NCBI GenBank assembly: GCA_963848475.1
Contig: CAWKDW010000020.1
Coordinates: 744,001-808,000 of the forward strand
Length of the DNA: 64,000 nt
Direction: 5' to 3'
DNA from: Solirubrobacter sp963848475
GTDB lineage: Bacteria > Actinomycetota > Thermoleophilia > Solirubrobacterales > Solirubrobacteraceae
Positions 1 through 9,755 of this stretch are shown here, piece after piece. The notes beneath the pieces were generated by a model. It saw only the letters and a list, made by a program, of their open reading frames with translations. It did not search any database and was not told where the DNA came from. The translations under genes were made by a program, and so were the position numbers. Position 1 is the stretch's first letter. Each line of letters starts with the position of its first letter.

Positions 1-748
1 TCATCCAGCGCGGCGAGCGCGTCCACCACGTCACCCTCGAGCAACTCCTCGTGTGCCTGCACGTTGCCCGGCAGCGCGGCGAGGGCCTTGTCGAGCGCCG
101 CGCGGGCGTCCTCGCGCACGGTGGCCAGGAACGCCTCCTCGGCATCGCGGCCGACGACCGGGGCGAAGATCTCCGCCCGCGGCGCGACCACGGTGTAGAG
201 CGTCAGCTCCGCGGTCGTCTCCACGGCCAGCTCGCCGGCGAAGCGCACGGCCTCACGGGCCTCGGGGCTGTCGATGAAGCCGACGCCGATGCGCAGGATC
301 GGCGCGTCCGCCGGCCGCTCGCGCTGCCCGCGCGGGGCGACCGCGACGGGGCAGATCGCCCCGTGCAAGAGCCGCTCGCCGGTCGAGCCGGGCGAGATCC
401 GGCGCCGCGCCCCGCGGCGTGAGGAGCCGACGACGATCATCGACGCGCGCTCGGCCTCGGCGATGTCGTCGAGCCCATGCGCCGCCGAGCGCGAGCCGGC
501 GACGCGATAGTCGGCCTCGACGCCGTGCTCCCGCAGGAAGCGCTTCGCCCCGGCGCTGATCTCCTTCGCCTGCTCGCGCATGTACGCCACCCACTCGGCG
601 TCGACACGGCCCGGCGCCGATCGGGTTCTCCTCCGGGTAGATGGTGACGACGATCAGCGTCTCACCGGTCGCGCGGGCGAGCTGGGCGCCGAGCGTCGGC
701 GGCGTCGTCGCCGGAGTCCGACCCGTCGTAGCCGATCACGATGCTCAT
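1..748 (-). CDS. Tandem universal stress protein (UspA family), 3' end beyond window, frame interrupted twice
   Basis: The ATG at 748 opens a product starting MSIVIGYDGSDSG, the usual Usp beginning. A first Usp domain with the glycine-rich nucleotide-binding signature GSSRRG...PGST is followed by CPVAVAPRG and then a second Usp domain that runs off the left edge. Tandem Usp proteins are stress-induced cytosolic nucleotide-binding proteins; the exact ligand is unknown. The frame shifts by one extra base near 690-700 (between DDAAD and LGAQLAR) and again near 607-612 (between NPIGAG and VDAEWVAYM). The start lies only 7 bases after the permease stop, so the two genes probably form an operon in which the Usp protein acts with, or senses stress alongside, the transporter. 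Confidence 0.8.
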
Positions 749-755
749 GGCGTGC

Positions 756-2193
756 TCACGCCTCGGGTTCGACAGCTGCAGCCTGCGAGTGCTTGCGGCC
801 GTAGAAGTAGTAGACGAGCAGGCCGATGATCAGCCAGATCACGAACCGCCACCACGTCGTGCCGGGCAGCTGGGTCATCAGGTAGACGATCAGGGCGCAA
901 CCGATGATCGGGAACACGGGCACGAACGGAACCCGGAACGGGCGCTCCATCTCGGGGTGCGTCCGGCGCAGGATCATCACGCCGATGTTCACGAGAAAGA
1001 ACGCGAACAGCGTGCCGATGTTGACGAGCTTGACGATCTCGCTCAGCGGTGCGATGGCGGCGAGCGTCGCGATCGCGATGCCCATGCCGAAGGTGAGCTT
1101 GACCGGCGTCCCGGTGCGCGGGTTGACCTTGGCGATGGCGCGCGGCAGCAGGCCGTCGCGCGCCATCGCGAAGAAGATGCGGGTCTGGCCGTAGAAGATC
1201 GTGACGAGCACGCTGGTGATCGCCACCAGCGCGCCGAACGCGAGCAGGCTGGCGGCCCAGCTGATGCCGGCGCCCTCGTCGAGCGCCTGGGCCAGCGGCG
1301 CGTCGGACTCCGACAGGGCCTCGGCGTCGAGCGAGCCGACGGCGGCGATCGAGACGAGCATGTAGATCACCGTGCAGATGACGAGCGAGCCGACGATCGC
1401 GAGCGGCAGGTCGCGCTTGGGGTTCTTCGCCTCTTCCGCGCCGGTCGAGACCGCGTCGAAGCCGATGTAGGCGAAGAAGATCACCGCGGCGGCGGAGACG
1501 ACGCCGTGCGTCCCCTCCGGCGCGAACGGCTTCAGGTTGTCCAGGCTGAAGGCCGCGCTGAAGGCGACGATGATGAAGAAGGCGAGGATCACCAGCTTCA
1601 CGACGACCATGACGATGTTCGCCCGCGCGGTCTCGCGGACGCCACGCGAGAGCAGGAACATCACCGCGATCACGATCGCGACCGCGGGCAGGTTGAGGAT
1701 GCCGCCGTCCTCGCGTGCGGTCGAGATCGAGTCCGGCAGCGCGTAGCCGAAGGCGTTCTCGAGGAACTCGTTGAGGTTGCCGCCCCAGCCGACGGCCACT
1801 GCGGCGACCGAGACGCCGTACTCGAGGATCAGGTCCCAGCCGATGATCCAGGCCACGAGCTCGCCGAGCGTGGCGTAGGCGTACGTGTACGCACTGCCCG
1901 AGACCGGGATCGAGGAGGCCAGCTCGGCGTAGCAGAGCGCCGAGAACACGCAGGTGACGGCGGCCAGCGAGGAACGAGAGGATCACGGCGGGGCCGGCGT
2001 CGCCGATGCCCTCGCCGATGACCACGAAGATGCCGGTGCCGATCACGGCGCCGATGCCGAGCGCTGTCAGGTCCAGCGCCCCGACGGCACGCTTGAGTCC
2101 GCCCTCACCGTCGTCGGACGTCGTCTCCGCGACCAACCGATCGTGGTTCTTGATCGCGAACGGTCCCGACGTTCGCTCCTGCTTCACGGCCAT
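756..2193 (-). CDS. APC-superfamily amino acid permease (cationic amino acid transporter type), one frame interruption
   Basis: About 478 residues with some twelve hydrophobic segments. The N-terminal segment LKRAVGALDLTALGIGAVIG and the following GTGIFV are the substrate-binding helix-1 signature of APC/CAT amino acid permeases; FAYIGFDAVSTGAEEAKNP is the conserved loop in the middle of the family. It is a plasma-membrane proton/amino acid transporter by family; substrate not determined. ATG at 2193 (MAVKQERT) is chosen because the family N-terminus follows within 40 residues. The frame breaks by one extra base near 1963, between AVILSFL and LAAVTCVFSALCYAEL. It is divergent from recG and followed closely by the Usp gene. 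Confidence 0.88.
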
Positions 2194-2274
2194 GCCCACC
2201 CCCCGTCCAGATACGGTTCCGTCGGCGTGCCGCGCCCTTGGTCGGTCCGCACTCCCGGTCACAATCAGACGGGC
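2194..2274. promoter_or_regulatory. Divergent intergenic region between the permease and recG
   Basis: This 81-base gap must hold the promoters of both the permease operon (minus) and recG (plus). I see no clear repeat or operator in it. Its right edge depends on whether recG starts at GTG 2275 or further downstream. Confidence 0.35.
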
Positions 2275-4375
2275 GTGGTGCCCACCGAATTTGCCAGTCG
2301 CGACCCGCTTCCGGGTGAAGCCCGCTTCGCGCCTCGCTACCCAAAGCCGTCACGGCTTGAACCTCGAGCTCACGCTTCCCGGGGAGAAAGCCGTCAAGGC
2401 CGCGGAGAAGCTGGGGCTCGTCGACGTCGGCGCGCTGCTCGACCACATTCCAAGAGATCGCCGTGCGGCGCGGACGCTGGCCGAGCTGACGCCCGACGAG
2501 ACCGCGACGGTCGTCGTCGAGGTCCGCTCGATCACGAGCCGGCCGGTGCGCCGACGGGGCATGAAGCCGCTGGTCGAGGCCCGCGTCGCCGACGAGACGG
2601 GCACGATGCCGGTGACGTTCTTCAACCAGCCCTGGCTCGAGCGCCGCTACCGGCCCGGCACACGGCTGCTGCTGACCGGCAAGCTGGCTCGCCCGCCGCG
2701 GCGGGGGTTCGTCGTCATCGAGCACGCGGAGACCGGCGAGCTGGTGACCACGGGCGAGGACATGGCGACCTATCCGGCCTCGGACGGGCTGACCTCGGTC
2801 CAGATCGCGGCGCTCGCGCACGAGCACCGGCAGACGGCGCGCGACGTGCTCGAGCCGCTGCCGTCGCGTATCCGCGTGCTCGAGCGCCTGCCGGACCGCT
2901 GGGCGGCGCTGGACGCGGCGCACTTCGGCGACCAGGAGGGCGGGCGCCGCCGGCTGGCCTTCGACGAGTTCCTGCTGCTGCAGATCGCGCTGCTGCGCCG
3001 CCGGTCGCGACGCAGCGAGGGCGCCCGTGCGGCGGTGCTGGAGCCACCGGGTGCGCTGACGGCACGCTGGCTGGCCGAGTCGCTGCCGTTCACGCCCACC
3101 GGCGACCAGCGCCTCGCGATGGCCGCGGTCGACGAGGACATGGCCGGCAACCGGCCGATGCAGCGGCTGCTGATGGGCGAGGTCGGCTCCGGCAAGACCG
3201 TCGTCGCGCTCTACGCGATGCTGCGCGCGGTCGAGTCGGGCGCCCAGGCCGCGCTGATGGCGCCGACGGAGACGCTCGCCGAGCAGCACTTCCAGACGCT
3301 GCAGAAGCTGATGCCGGGCGAGCTCGTGCAGGCCGCGCTGCTGACGGGCTCGACGCCCGCGGGGCGCCGCGCCGACCTGCTCGGCAAGCTGGCGACCGGG
3401 GAGCTGAAGCTGCTGGTCGGCACGCACGCGCTGATCGAGGACCCGGTCGAGTTCCAGCGCCTCGCCGTGGCCGTGGTGGACGAGCAGCACCGCTTCGGCG
3501 TCAACCAGCGCCGCGCGCTGGACCGCAAGGCGCCGGAGGGGCTCGCCCCGCACATCCTGCACATGACCGCGACGCCGATCCCGCGGACGCTGGCGCTGAC
3601 CGCGTACGGCGACCTCGACGTGACCGTCCTGCGCGAGCTGCCCGCCGGCCGCCGGCCGATCGAGACGCACGTCGCCGGCACCGACCACGAGCGCGCGCGG
3701 GCCTACGAGCGCATCCGCGAGGAGCTCGACGCCGGCCGCCAGGCCTTCGTCGTCTGCCCGCTGGTCGAGGAGTCCGAGCTGCTGCAGGCCCGCGCCGCGA
3801 CAGCCGAGTTCGAGCGCCTGCGCGGCGGCGAGCTCAAGGACTACCGCGTGGTGCTGATGCACGGCCAGATGCGGCCCAAGGCCAAGCAGGAGGCGATGGC
3901 GGAGTTCGCCGCCGGCGGCGCCGACGTGCTCGTCGCCACGACCGTGATCGAGGTCGGCATCGACGTCCCGAACGCCACCGTGATGCTCGTCGAGGACGCC
4001 GAGCGCTACGGCATCTCGCAGCTGCACCAGTTGCGCGGGCGCATCGGCCGCGGTGCCCACGAGTCCGTCTGCCTGCTCTTCGGCCCCAAGGACTCACGCC
4101 GCCTGCGCGCGCTCGCCGAGCACAGCGACGGCTTCAAGCTCGCCGAGATCGACCTCGAGCTGCGCGGGGAGGGGGAGATGCTCGGCGTCCGCCAGTCCGG
4201 GATGCAGGCCTTCCGCTTCGCCCGCCTGCCCGAGGATCTCGAGTTGCTCGAGCGCGGTCGCCGCTGGGCGCACGAGATCCTCGATGCCGACCCGTTGCTC
4301 GAGCAGCCCGAGCACGCGCTGATCGAGGACGCGATCCTGCGCGCCTACGGCCCGCTGGACTCGATCGTGGCGTAG
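2275..4375 (+). CDS. recG: ATP-dependent DNA helicase RecG, 5' end probably frame-interrupted
   Basis: RecG remodels stalled replication forks and Holliday junctions. The wedge/OB domain comes first (MPVTFFNQPWL region), followed by helicase motifs: Walker A GEVGSGKT (about residue 305), VVDEQHRFG motif II (about 400), MTATPIPRTL motif III, and C-terminal motifs VIEVGIDVPNA and QLHQLRGRIGRG. With GTG 2275 the product is about 699 residues, but this needs one extra base removed near 2350, joining FAPRYPKPS to GLNLELTLPG. Both sides look like RecG N-terminus, so I prefer this start; without the join the first in-frame starts are GTG 2315 or TTG 2357. Only 17 bases separate its stop from the convergent ltrA stop. 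Confidence 0.93.
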
Positions 4376-4391
4376 CGGGCTGCGAGACCCG

Positions 4392-5584
4392 TCAGCCGAG
4401 CGCTTCCAGCGGTGACGGCTCGCCGCGCCGGCTGCGGCGCCGGCCGCTGATCTGCTCGGCGACGATCACCGCGATCAGGATCGCCAGCAGGACGATCGCC
4501 GAGCACGAGTGCCGAAGCGACCGCTCCGACCGCCGCCGCCGCGACACACGCCACGGCGCCGCTGAGCCGCTTGCGGCTGACCGTGCCCGCCATCCGCAGC
4601 CGGAACAGCGTCTGTGCGAGCAGGTAGATCGCGGGGCCGGCACAGACCGCGATCAGCTCGGCGCCGTGCAGCACCTCGTCGGGGTGGGCGATCACCAGTT
4701 CGTCGCCGACGGCGGCCACGAGCACGCCCGCGACCAGCACGACGTGCAGGTAGGTGTAGGCGTCGCGCGCCATCTGCGTGCGGCGCTCCGCGAGCGCGAG
4801 CCTTCGCGCGGAGATCGCGGCCGCGTAGTCGAAGTACAGCCACCACATCGCGGCGGTGCCGAGGAACGCGACCGAGAAGGCGGCCAGCCGCGCCGCGTCG
4901 AGCTCCTCGCCGGTGGCGGTGGCGCCGGTCACGACGATCGACTCGCCGAGCGCGAGGATCACGAAGAGCTGGAAGCGCTCGGCGAAGTGCCCGGTCTCCA
5001 GCTCCCACGCCGAGGGGTCGATCTTGCGCAGCCCGGGCACGTAGAACGTGCAGATCGGCCCGGCGTAGTCGATCGCCAGCGCGATCAGCCAGAGGAGCGT
5101 GCGGGTCGGGCCTTCGGCCAGCGCGCCCGCGATCCACAGCGCGCCGGCGGCGAGGAACCAGATCAGGATCCGCCCGGCCCGCTCGCGCTCGATGCTCCCC
5201 GCCGCCGACGCGACGAAGGTCAGGAACGTGTGGCGGCCGACCTGGATCACGACGTAGGAGCCTGCGAACAGCAGCGCGCGTTCGCCGAAGGCCTCCGGGA
5301 TCGCCACCGCCATCAGGAAGCTCGCCAGCATCAGGCCGATCAGCAGCAGGCGGACGACGATCGACTCCGGGTCGAGCTCGTTCGTGACCCAGGTCGTGTA
5401 GTTCCACGACCACCAGACGACCAGCAGCATCAAGCGTGGCCTGCCCGGCGCCCTGCCAGGTCAGATGCTCGAGCAGGAAGTGCGAGACCTGCGTGATGGC
5501 GAAGACGAAGACGAGGTCGTAGAAGAGTTCGAGCGTCGTCGTCTTCTGTTCGTGCCCGTCATGGGTGCGCTGGAAGCGGCTCAT
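4392..5584 (-). CDS. ltrA: Low temperature requirement protein A (LtrA) family membrane protein, two frame interruptions
   Basis: The product of about 396 residues begins with ATG 5584 and soon reaches TTTLELFYDLVFVFAIT, the hallmark of the LtrA family. Many hydrophobic helices follow, with the family motif ERFQLFVILALGESIV in the second half. LtrA was named in Listeria for growth in the cold; its biochemical role is not established, so only membrane location can be asserted. One extra base near 5436 (between GQATL and MLLVVWW) and another near 4498 (between SALVL and AIVLLAILIAV) interrupt the frame; removing both gives one continuous family-length protein. It converges on recG. Confidence 0.85.
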
Positions 5585-5626
5585 GAGAGCCCTAGCGTGA
5601 CATTTCGCCCGGAGGGAGTGCCGAGC

Positions 5627-6265
5627 TCAGCCGGGCGGCGTGATCGCCAGCGAGCTCGGCTCGCCGGAGCGCAGCCGCGCCACATGCTCGACGAGGTTCG
5701 TCAGCGCGATCAGGTCCGTCCCGTCCTGCACGGCGGCGAGCACCGACGCCTCGACCGCCTCGATCTCCCGCGCCCGCTCCAGCGTCGCCTCCAGCTGCGC
5801 GCGCGGCGCGATCACGATCCCGTCGTCGTCGGCGACGACGAGATCGCCGGGGGAGACCCGGATGCCGCCGAACAGGATCGCGCCGCCGGTCCGCGGCGCG
5901 ATGTCGCTGCGCCCGGCCATCGGCGTGGTCCCGCGAGCCCACAGCGGCAGCGCCGGCAGCCCGGTGCGGTCGCGCACGTAGCCGTCGACGACGATGCCGC
6001 CAAGCCCGCGGCGGAAGGCCTCGGTGGCCAGCAGTTCGCCGAGCGCGGCCAGCGGCGCTCCGCCGGCCTGGACGACCAGCACGTCGCCGGGCGCGGCCTC
6101 GCCGATCGCCTGCAGGACGGAGAGGAACTCGCCCGCCGCCACGACCGTGAAGGCCGGGCCGCACAGCCGCGCCGTCGTCAGCGGCCGGATCGCCGGATCG
6201 GCGACCGGCAGCGACTTATCGACGTCACAGAGCGTGCTGACGGGTACGGCGGCGAGAGCTTCCAT
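5627..6265 (-). CDS. RraA-like / HMG-CHA aldolase family protein
   Basis: A complete 212-residue protein starting MEALAAVPVSTLCDVDKS. It carries the RraA/4-hydroxy-4-methyl-2-oxoglutarate aldolase core: GDVLVVQAGG, GGIVVDGYVRDRTGL (the R-D pair that contacts substrate and metal) and FGGIRVSPGDLVVADDDGIV. Family members are either divalent-metal aldolases/oxaloacetate decarboxylases or, in gamma-proteobacteria, RNase E inhibitors. Since the catalytic Arg-Asp pair is present, a small-molecule lyase role is more likely than RNase regulation. It is divergent from rsmD with only 25 bases between the starts, so both promoters must overlap neighbouring coding sequence. Confidence 0.82.
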   Translation of the reverse strand: MEALAAVPVSTLCDVDKSLPVADPAIRPLTTARLCGPAFTVVAAGEFLSVLQAIGEAAPGDVLVVQAGGAPLAALGELLATEAFRRGLGGIVVDGYVRDRTGLPALPLWARGTTPMAGRSDIAPRTGGAILFGGIRVSPGDLVVADDDGIVIAPRAQLEATLERAREIEAVEASVLAAVQDGTDLIALTNLVEHVARLRSGEPSSLAITPPG

Positions 6266-6276
6266 GGCCCGCAGCC

Positions 6277-6282
6277 TAGTCT
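6277..6282 (+). promoter_or_regulatory. Candidate -10 box (TAGTCT) for leaderless rsmD
   Basis: TAGTCT fits TANNNT and ends 8 bases before the GTG start of rsmD, the distance expected when transcription begins at the start codon itself. No Shine-Dalgarno sequence is visible. Confidence 0.4.
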
Positions 6283-6290
6283 CAAGCGCT

Positions 6291-6824
6291 GTGCGCGTGA
6301 TCGCCGGAACCTACCGAGGCAGGACGCTCAAAGCCCCGCCGGGAGAGCGAACGCGTCCCACCTCGGACCGGGTCCGCGAGGCGTTGTTCTCGATCCTGGG
6401 CGACCGGATCCGCGACGCCGAGGTCCTGGATCTGTTCGCCGGCTCCGGTGCACTCGGTCTGGAGGCACTGTCGCGCGGCGCCTCCAACGCCACGTTCGTG
6501 GACGAGGATCCGAAGGCGATCGCGGCCGTCAGGGCCAACCTGGATGCGGTCAAAGCGGTCGCCGACGTGCGCCGCAGCGACGCTCTGCGCTTCCTCAGCG
6601 GGGCATCAGAACGCGGCGCCCAATACGATCTGGTGTTCCTCGACCCTCCATACCGTCTTGCGGAGCGCCTCGCGCCCTCGCTGTCGGAGGCGCTCCCCGC
6701 CGTACTGGCGCCCGGGGCGGTGGCCGTGGCCGAGAGCGATCGGCGAACACCGCTGACGCTCGACCTGACCCTCCACGACGAACGTCGCTACGGCGAGACA
6801 CTGATTCGCATCTATGGCCCCTGA
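6291..6824 (+). CDS. rsmD: 16S rRNA (guanine966-N2)-methyltransferase RsmD
   Basis: A 177-residue SAM-dependent methyltransferase. The start is GTG 6291 giving VRVIAGTYRGRTLKAPPG, the standard RsmD N-terminus. SAM-binding motif I is VLDLFAGSGALGLEALSRGA and the catalytic motif IV is FLDPPY near residue 120. RsmD methylates G966 of 16S rRNA in the 30S subunit. Its last 11 bases overlap coaD, the rsmD-coaD pairing seen in most bacteria, so the two are translated from one message. Confidence 0.95.
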   Translation: MRVIAGTYRGRTLKAPPGERTRPTSDRVREALFSILGDRIRDAEVLDLFAGSGALGLEALSRGASNATFVDEDPKAIAAVRANLDAVKAVADVRRSDALRFLSGASERGAQYDLVFLDPPYRLAERLAPSLSEALPAVLAPGAVAVAESDRRTPLTLDLTLHDERRYGETLIRIYGP

Positions 6825-7311
6825 TCCGCGCATTGCCGTCTGTCCCGGTTCTTACGACCCGGTCACCAACGGCCACATCGACATCATCTCCCGCGCCTCG
6901 GGCATGTTCGACGAGCTGATCGTGGCCGTCGTGAATGCTTCCGTGCGTAAGAGCAAGTCGCTGTTTGACGCCGAGGAGCGGATCGGGTTCATCGAGCGGG
7001 CGACGGCGCACCTTCCAAACGTCCGTGTAGAGCCATTTGACAAGCTCGTGGTCGACTTCGCCCGCGAGAAAGGGGCCAAGGCGATCGTCAAGGGACTGCG
7101 GGCGATCTCGGACTTCGAGTACGAGCTGGAGATGAATCAGCTCAACCGCTCACTGGCCTCTGACGTGGAATCCGTCTACCTGATGGCGGGTCCGCAGTAC
7201 AGTTTTCTCTCCTCTAGCGGGGTCAAAGAGATCGCGACCTTCGGGGGCGATGTCTCGGGCCTGGTTCCGGAGGAGGTCGCCCGCCGCTTGCAGGAAGCGC
7301 TCGGGCGGTAG
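6814..7311 (+). CDS. coaD: Phosphopantetheine adenylyltransferase (PPAT)
   Basis: A 165-residue enzyme that transfers AMP from ATP to 4'-phosphopantetheine, the fourth step of coenzyme A synthesis. The nucleotidyltransferase signature is at the N-terminus (GSYDPVTNGHIDII, T/HxGH motif), followed by VKGLRAISDFEYE and the second ATP motif SSSGVKEIA (usually SSTxVKE; Gly replaces Thr). Length matches the family. It overlaps rsmD by 11 bases and is followed 17 bases later by the SepIVA-like gene. Confidence 0.96.
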   Translation: MAPDPRIAVCPGSYDPVTNGHIDIISRASGMFDELIVAVVNASVRKSKSLFDAEERIGFIERATAHLPNVRVEPFDKLVVDFAREKGAKAIVKGLRAISDFEYELEMNQLNRSLASDVESVYLMAGPQYSFLSSSGVKEIATFGGDVSGLVPEEVARRLQEALGR

Positions 7312-7328
7312 CGAAACGGGGAATCACC

Positions 7329-7793
7329 ATGGACGTCCTGGTACTGATCGACAAGTTGGACGACCTCGTCCACAACGCGAAGGCTGTCCCGCTGACGGAC
7401 ACCGTCCGCGTGGACAAAGAGGAGATCTACGACATCCTCGACCAGATGCGCGCAACGATCCCTGAGGAGATCAAGCAGGCGCGCTGGATCGTCAAGGAAC
7501 GTCAGGAGATGCTCGCGGAGGCCAAGCGTGAGGCCGAGCGCATCGTCAAGGAAGCGCGCGAGCGCCAGGAACAGCTGGTCTCGCAGCAGGAGGTCACCCG
7601 CCAGGCAGAGCGCGCCGCGGAGGACATCATCGAGGACGCTCGGGCCCGCGAGCGTGAGATCCGGCTGGGTGCCGAGGACTACGCCGACGAGATCCTGAAC
7701 ACGCTCGAGGTCAACCTCTCGAAGTTCATCGCCGCCGTTCAGCGTGGCCGGGAGCGGCTGCAGGGGCGCGACGAGCCGGCCGAAGTCGGATAA
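7329..7793 (+). CDS. SepIVA/DivIVA-like coiled-coil septal protein
   Basis: The 154-residue product starts MDVLVLIDKLDDLVHNAKAV and is then almost continuous charged coiled coil (residues 45-115, rich in E, R, K, A with heptad spacing), with no membrane segment. The N-terminal motif and the position close to coaD and, later, the yceD-rnc-smc block match mycobacterial SepIVA (Rv2927c), a DivIVA-domain protein needed for septation and polar growth. The assignment rests on this motif and gene context. It ends with TAA that overlaps the apparent ATA start of the ABC ATPase gene. Confidence 0.7.
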   Translation: MDVLVLIDKLDDLVHNAKAVPLTDTVRVDKEEIYDILDQMRATIPEEIKQARWIVKERQEMLAEAKREAERIVKEARERQEQLVSQQEVTRQAERAAEDIIEDARAREREIRLGAEDYADEILNTLEVNLSKFIAAVQRGRERLQGRDEPAEVG

Positions 7794-8656
7794 CCGGCCT
7801 CGAGGTCATCGACGTAGCCCGGAGCTTCGGCGACCGGGTCGCGCTCGACGGCGTGAGCTTCGCCGTCGAGCCGGGACAGACATTCGGCTTCGTCGGCCCC
7901 AACGGGGCCGGCAAGACGACGACGATGCGGATCATCCTCGGCGTCCTGGGCGCGGACCGCGGCGAGGTGCGCTGGCGCGACGCGCCGGTCGATGCCGCCA
8001 CCCGGACGCGCTTCGGCTACATGCCGGAGGAGCGCGGGCTGTATCCGAAGATGCGCGTGCGCACGCAGCTCATCTACTTCGCCGCGCTGCACGGCGTCGA
8101 GCGGCCCGAGGAGGCGGCTGACCGCTGGATCGAGCGCCTCGGCCTGACCGAGCGCGCCGAGGATCGCGTCGAGCAGCTCTCGCTCGGCAACCAGCAGCGC
8201 GTGCAGCTCGCCGTCGCGCTCGTGCATGAGCCGGAACTGCTGGTCCTCGACGAGCCGTTCTCGGGCCTCGACCCCGTCGGGGTCGACGTTCTGAGCGGCG
8301 TCTTGAGTGAGTACGCCGCCACCGGCGTGCCCGTGGTCTTCTCCAGCCATCAGCTCGAGCTCGTCGAGCGGATCTGCGGGGCGGTGGCGATCATCAAGGA
8401 CGGCCGGCTCGTCGCGTCCGGCACCGTGGAGGAGCTGCGCGGCGAGGGCACCGGCGCCGTACGCGTGATCGTCGACGGCGCGCCGGAGTTCGAGGTTCAG
8501 GGCGCCCACGTGCTCGACCGCGGGCCGCGGGGGACGATCTTCGAGGGCGGCGACCCCGAGGCGATCCTCGACGCCGCCCGCGCCGCCGGGCGCGTCACGT
8601 ACTTCGCGATCGAGCGGCCGTCGCTGACCGATCTGTTCCGGGAGGCGGTCCGGTGA
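7790..8656 (+). CDS. ABC transporter ATP-binding protein (DrrA/NatA type), apparent ATA start
   Basis: About 288 residues. The nucleotide-binding domain holds Walker A GPNGAGKTT (about residue 36), Q-loop region GYMPEERGLYP, signature LSLGNQQRVQL, Walker B LLVLDEPFSGLD and the H-loop SSHQLE; a C-terminal ~80-residue tail is typical of the NatA/DrrA group. It pairs with the downstream permease to export drugs, lipids or sodium. The family N-terminus (TGLEVIDVARSFGDRVALDGVSF) is present but no ATG, GTG or TTG lies before it in frame; the only candidate is ATA 7790-7792 overlapping the previous stop where ATGA would be expected. GTG 7853 would cut off the first strand of the domain. Confidence 0.9.
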   Translation: MTGLEVIDVARSFGDRVALDGVSFAVEPGQTFGFVGPNGAGKTTTMRIILGVLGADRGEVRWRDAPVDAATRTRFGYMPEERGLYPKMRVRTQLIYFAALHGVERPEEAADRWIERLGLTERAEDRVEQLSLGNQQRVQLAVALVHEPELLVLDEPFSGLDPVGVDVLSGVLSEYAATGVPVVFSSHQLELVERICGAVAIIKDGRLVASGTVEELRGEGTGAVRVIVDGAPEFEVQGAHVLDRGPRGTIFEGGDPEAILDAARAAGRVTYFAIERPSLTDLFREAVR

Positions 8657-9747
8657 GCACCGTCCGGCTCGTCGCGCGGCGCGAGTTCACCGAGCGGGTG
8701 CGCGAGCGCTCGTTCATGATCTCGACCGGCATCACGCTCGGGATCGTCGTGCTCGTGCTGGTGCTCCCGACGCTGCTCGGCTTCGGCGGCCCGGCGTCCT
8801 ACACGGTCGCCGCCACCGACCCGCAGGGCCGCGCGATCGCCGAGCGCGCGGTCTCGCTGGAGGACGAGTTCGACGTGAAGCTGACCGTCGCGGCGGACGC
8901 CGCGTCGCCCGACGTGACCCTCGACGGCGGCGAGATCCTGTCCGACGAGCAGCCCGACGACACGCTCGTGAACCTGCTGCAGGTCGCCAACCAGCAGCTC
9001 GACACCGGCGCCAAGCCGCCGCTGCGCGTCGTCTCCGCCGAGCCGGTCGATCCGGACCGCGACGCCAAGGCCGGCCTGGCCTTCTTCGTGGTCCTGATCC
9101 TCTACGGCCAGCTGCTGACCTACGGCTTCTGGGTCGCGACCGGCGTCGTGGAGGAGAAGGCGTCGCGCGTGATCGAGATCCTGCTCTCGACGATCACCCC
9201 GAAGCAGTTGCTGGCCGGGAAGGTGATCGGGCTCGGCCTGCTCGGCCTCGGCCAGCTGCTGATCGTGTCCGCCTTCGGGCTCGTGGTGGCGAGCGCCACC
9301 GGGGCGCTGGACGTCGACGCCGATCTCGTGTTCGCCATCGCGCTCTCGCTCGGCTGGTTCGTGCTCGGCTACGCCTTCTATGCGGCCGCCTACGCCGCGG
9401 CGGGAGCACTGGTGCCGCGCCAGGAGGAGATCCAGAGCTCGACGACGCCGCTGACGATGCTGATCCTGGTCTCGCTGTTCGTGGCCTTCGCGGTCAACGA
9501 GAACCCGGACGGCACGCTCGGCCACGTGGCGGCCTTCATCCCGCCGATCGCGCCGGTCACGATGCCGTCGCGGATCATCCTCGGGGCCGCTCCGGCGTGG
9601 GAGATCGCGGCCTCGGCGGCCGTGATGATCCTGGCCACCATGATCCTGATCCCGATCGCCGGCCGGATCTACTCCGCGGTGATCCTGCGGACCGGATCCT
9701 CGGTCAAGCTGCGCGAAGCGGTGCGCCTGGCCCGCGCCCAGCGGTAA
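8653..9747 (+). CDS. ABC-2 type exporter permease (NatB-like)
   Basis: A 364-residue membrane protein starting GTG 8653, overlapping the ATPase stop by four bases (GTGA). One helix near residues 25-45 precedes a large extracytoplasmic domain, then five or six helices follow from about residue 140 (LAFFVVLILYGQLLTYGFW onward). The segment GVVEEKASRVIEILLSTITP is the conserved ABC-2/NatB coupling motif. With the upstream ATPase it forms a two-gene exporter. Substrate cannot be told from sequence; NatAB-type systems export sodium or antibiotics. Confidence 0.9.
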   Translation: MSTVRLVARREFTERVRERSFMISTGITLGIVVLVLVLPTLLGFGGPASYTVAATDPQGRAIAERAVSLEDEFDVKLTVAADAASPDVTLDGGEILSDEQPDDTLVNLLQVANQQLDTGAKPPLRVVSAEPVDPDRDAKAGLAFFVVLILYGQLLTYGFWVATGVVEEKASRVIEILLSTITPKQLLAGKVIGLGLLGLGQLLIVSAFGLVVASATGALDVDADLVFAIALSLGWFVLGYAFYAAAYAAAGALVPRQEEIQSSTTPLTMLILVSLFVAFAVNENPDGTLGHVAAFIPPIAPVTMPSRIILGAAPAWEIAASAAVMILATMILIPIAGRIYSAVILRTGSSVKLREAVRLARAQR

Positions 9748-9755
9748 GTAGCATC

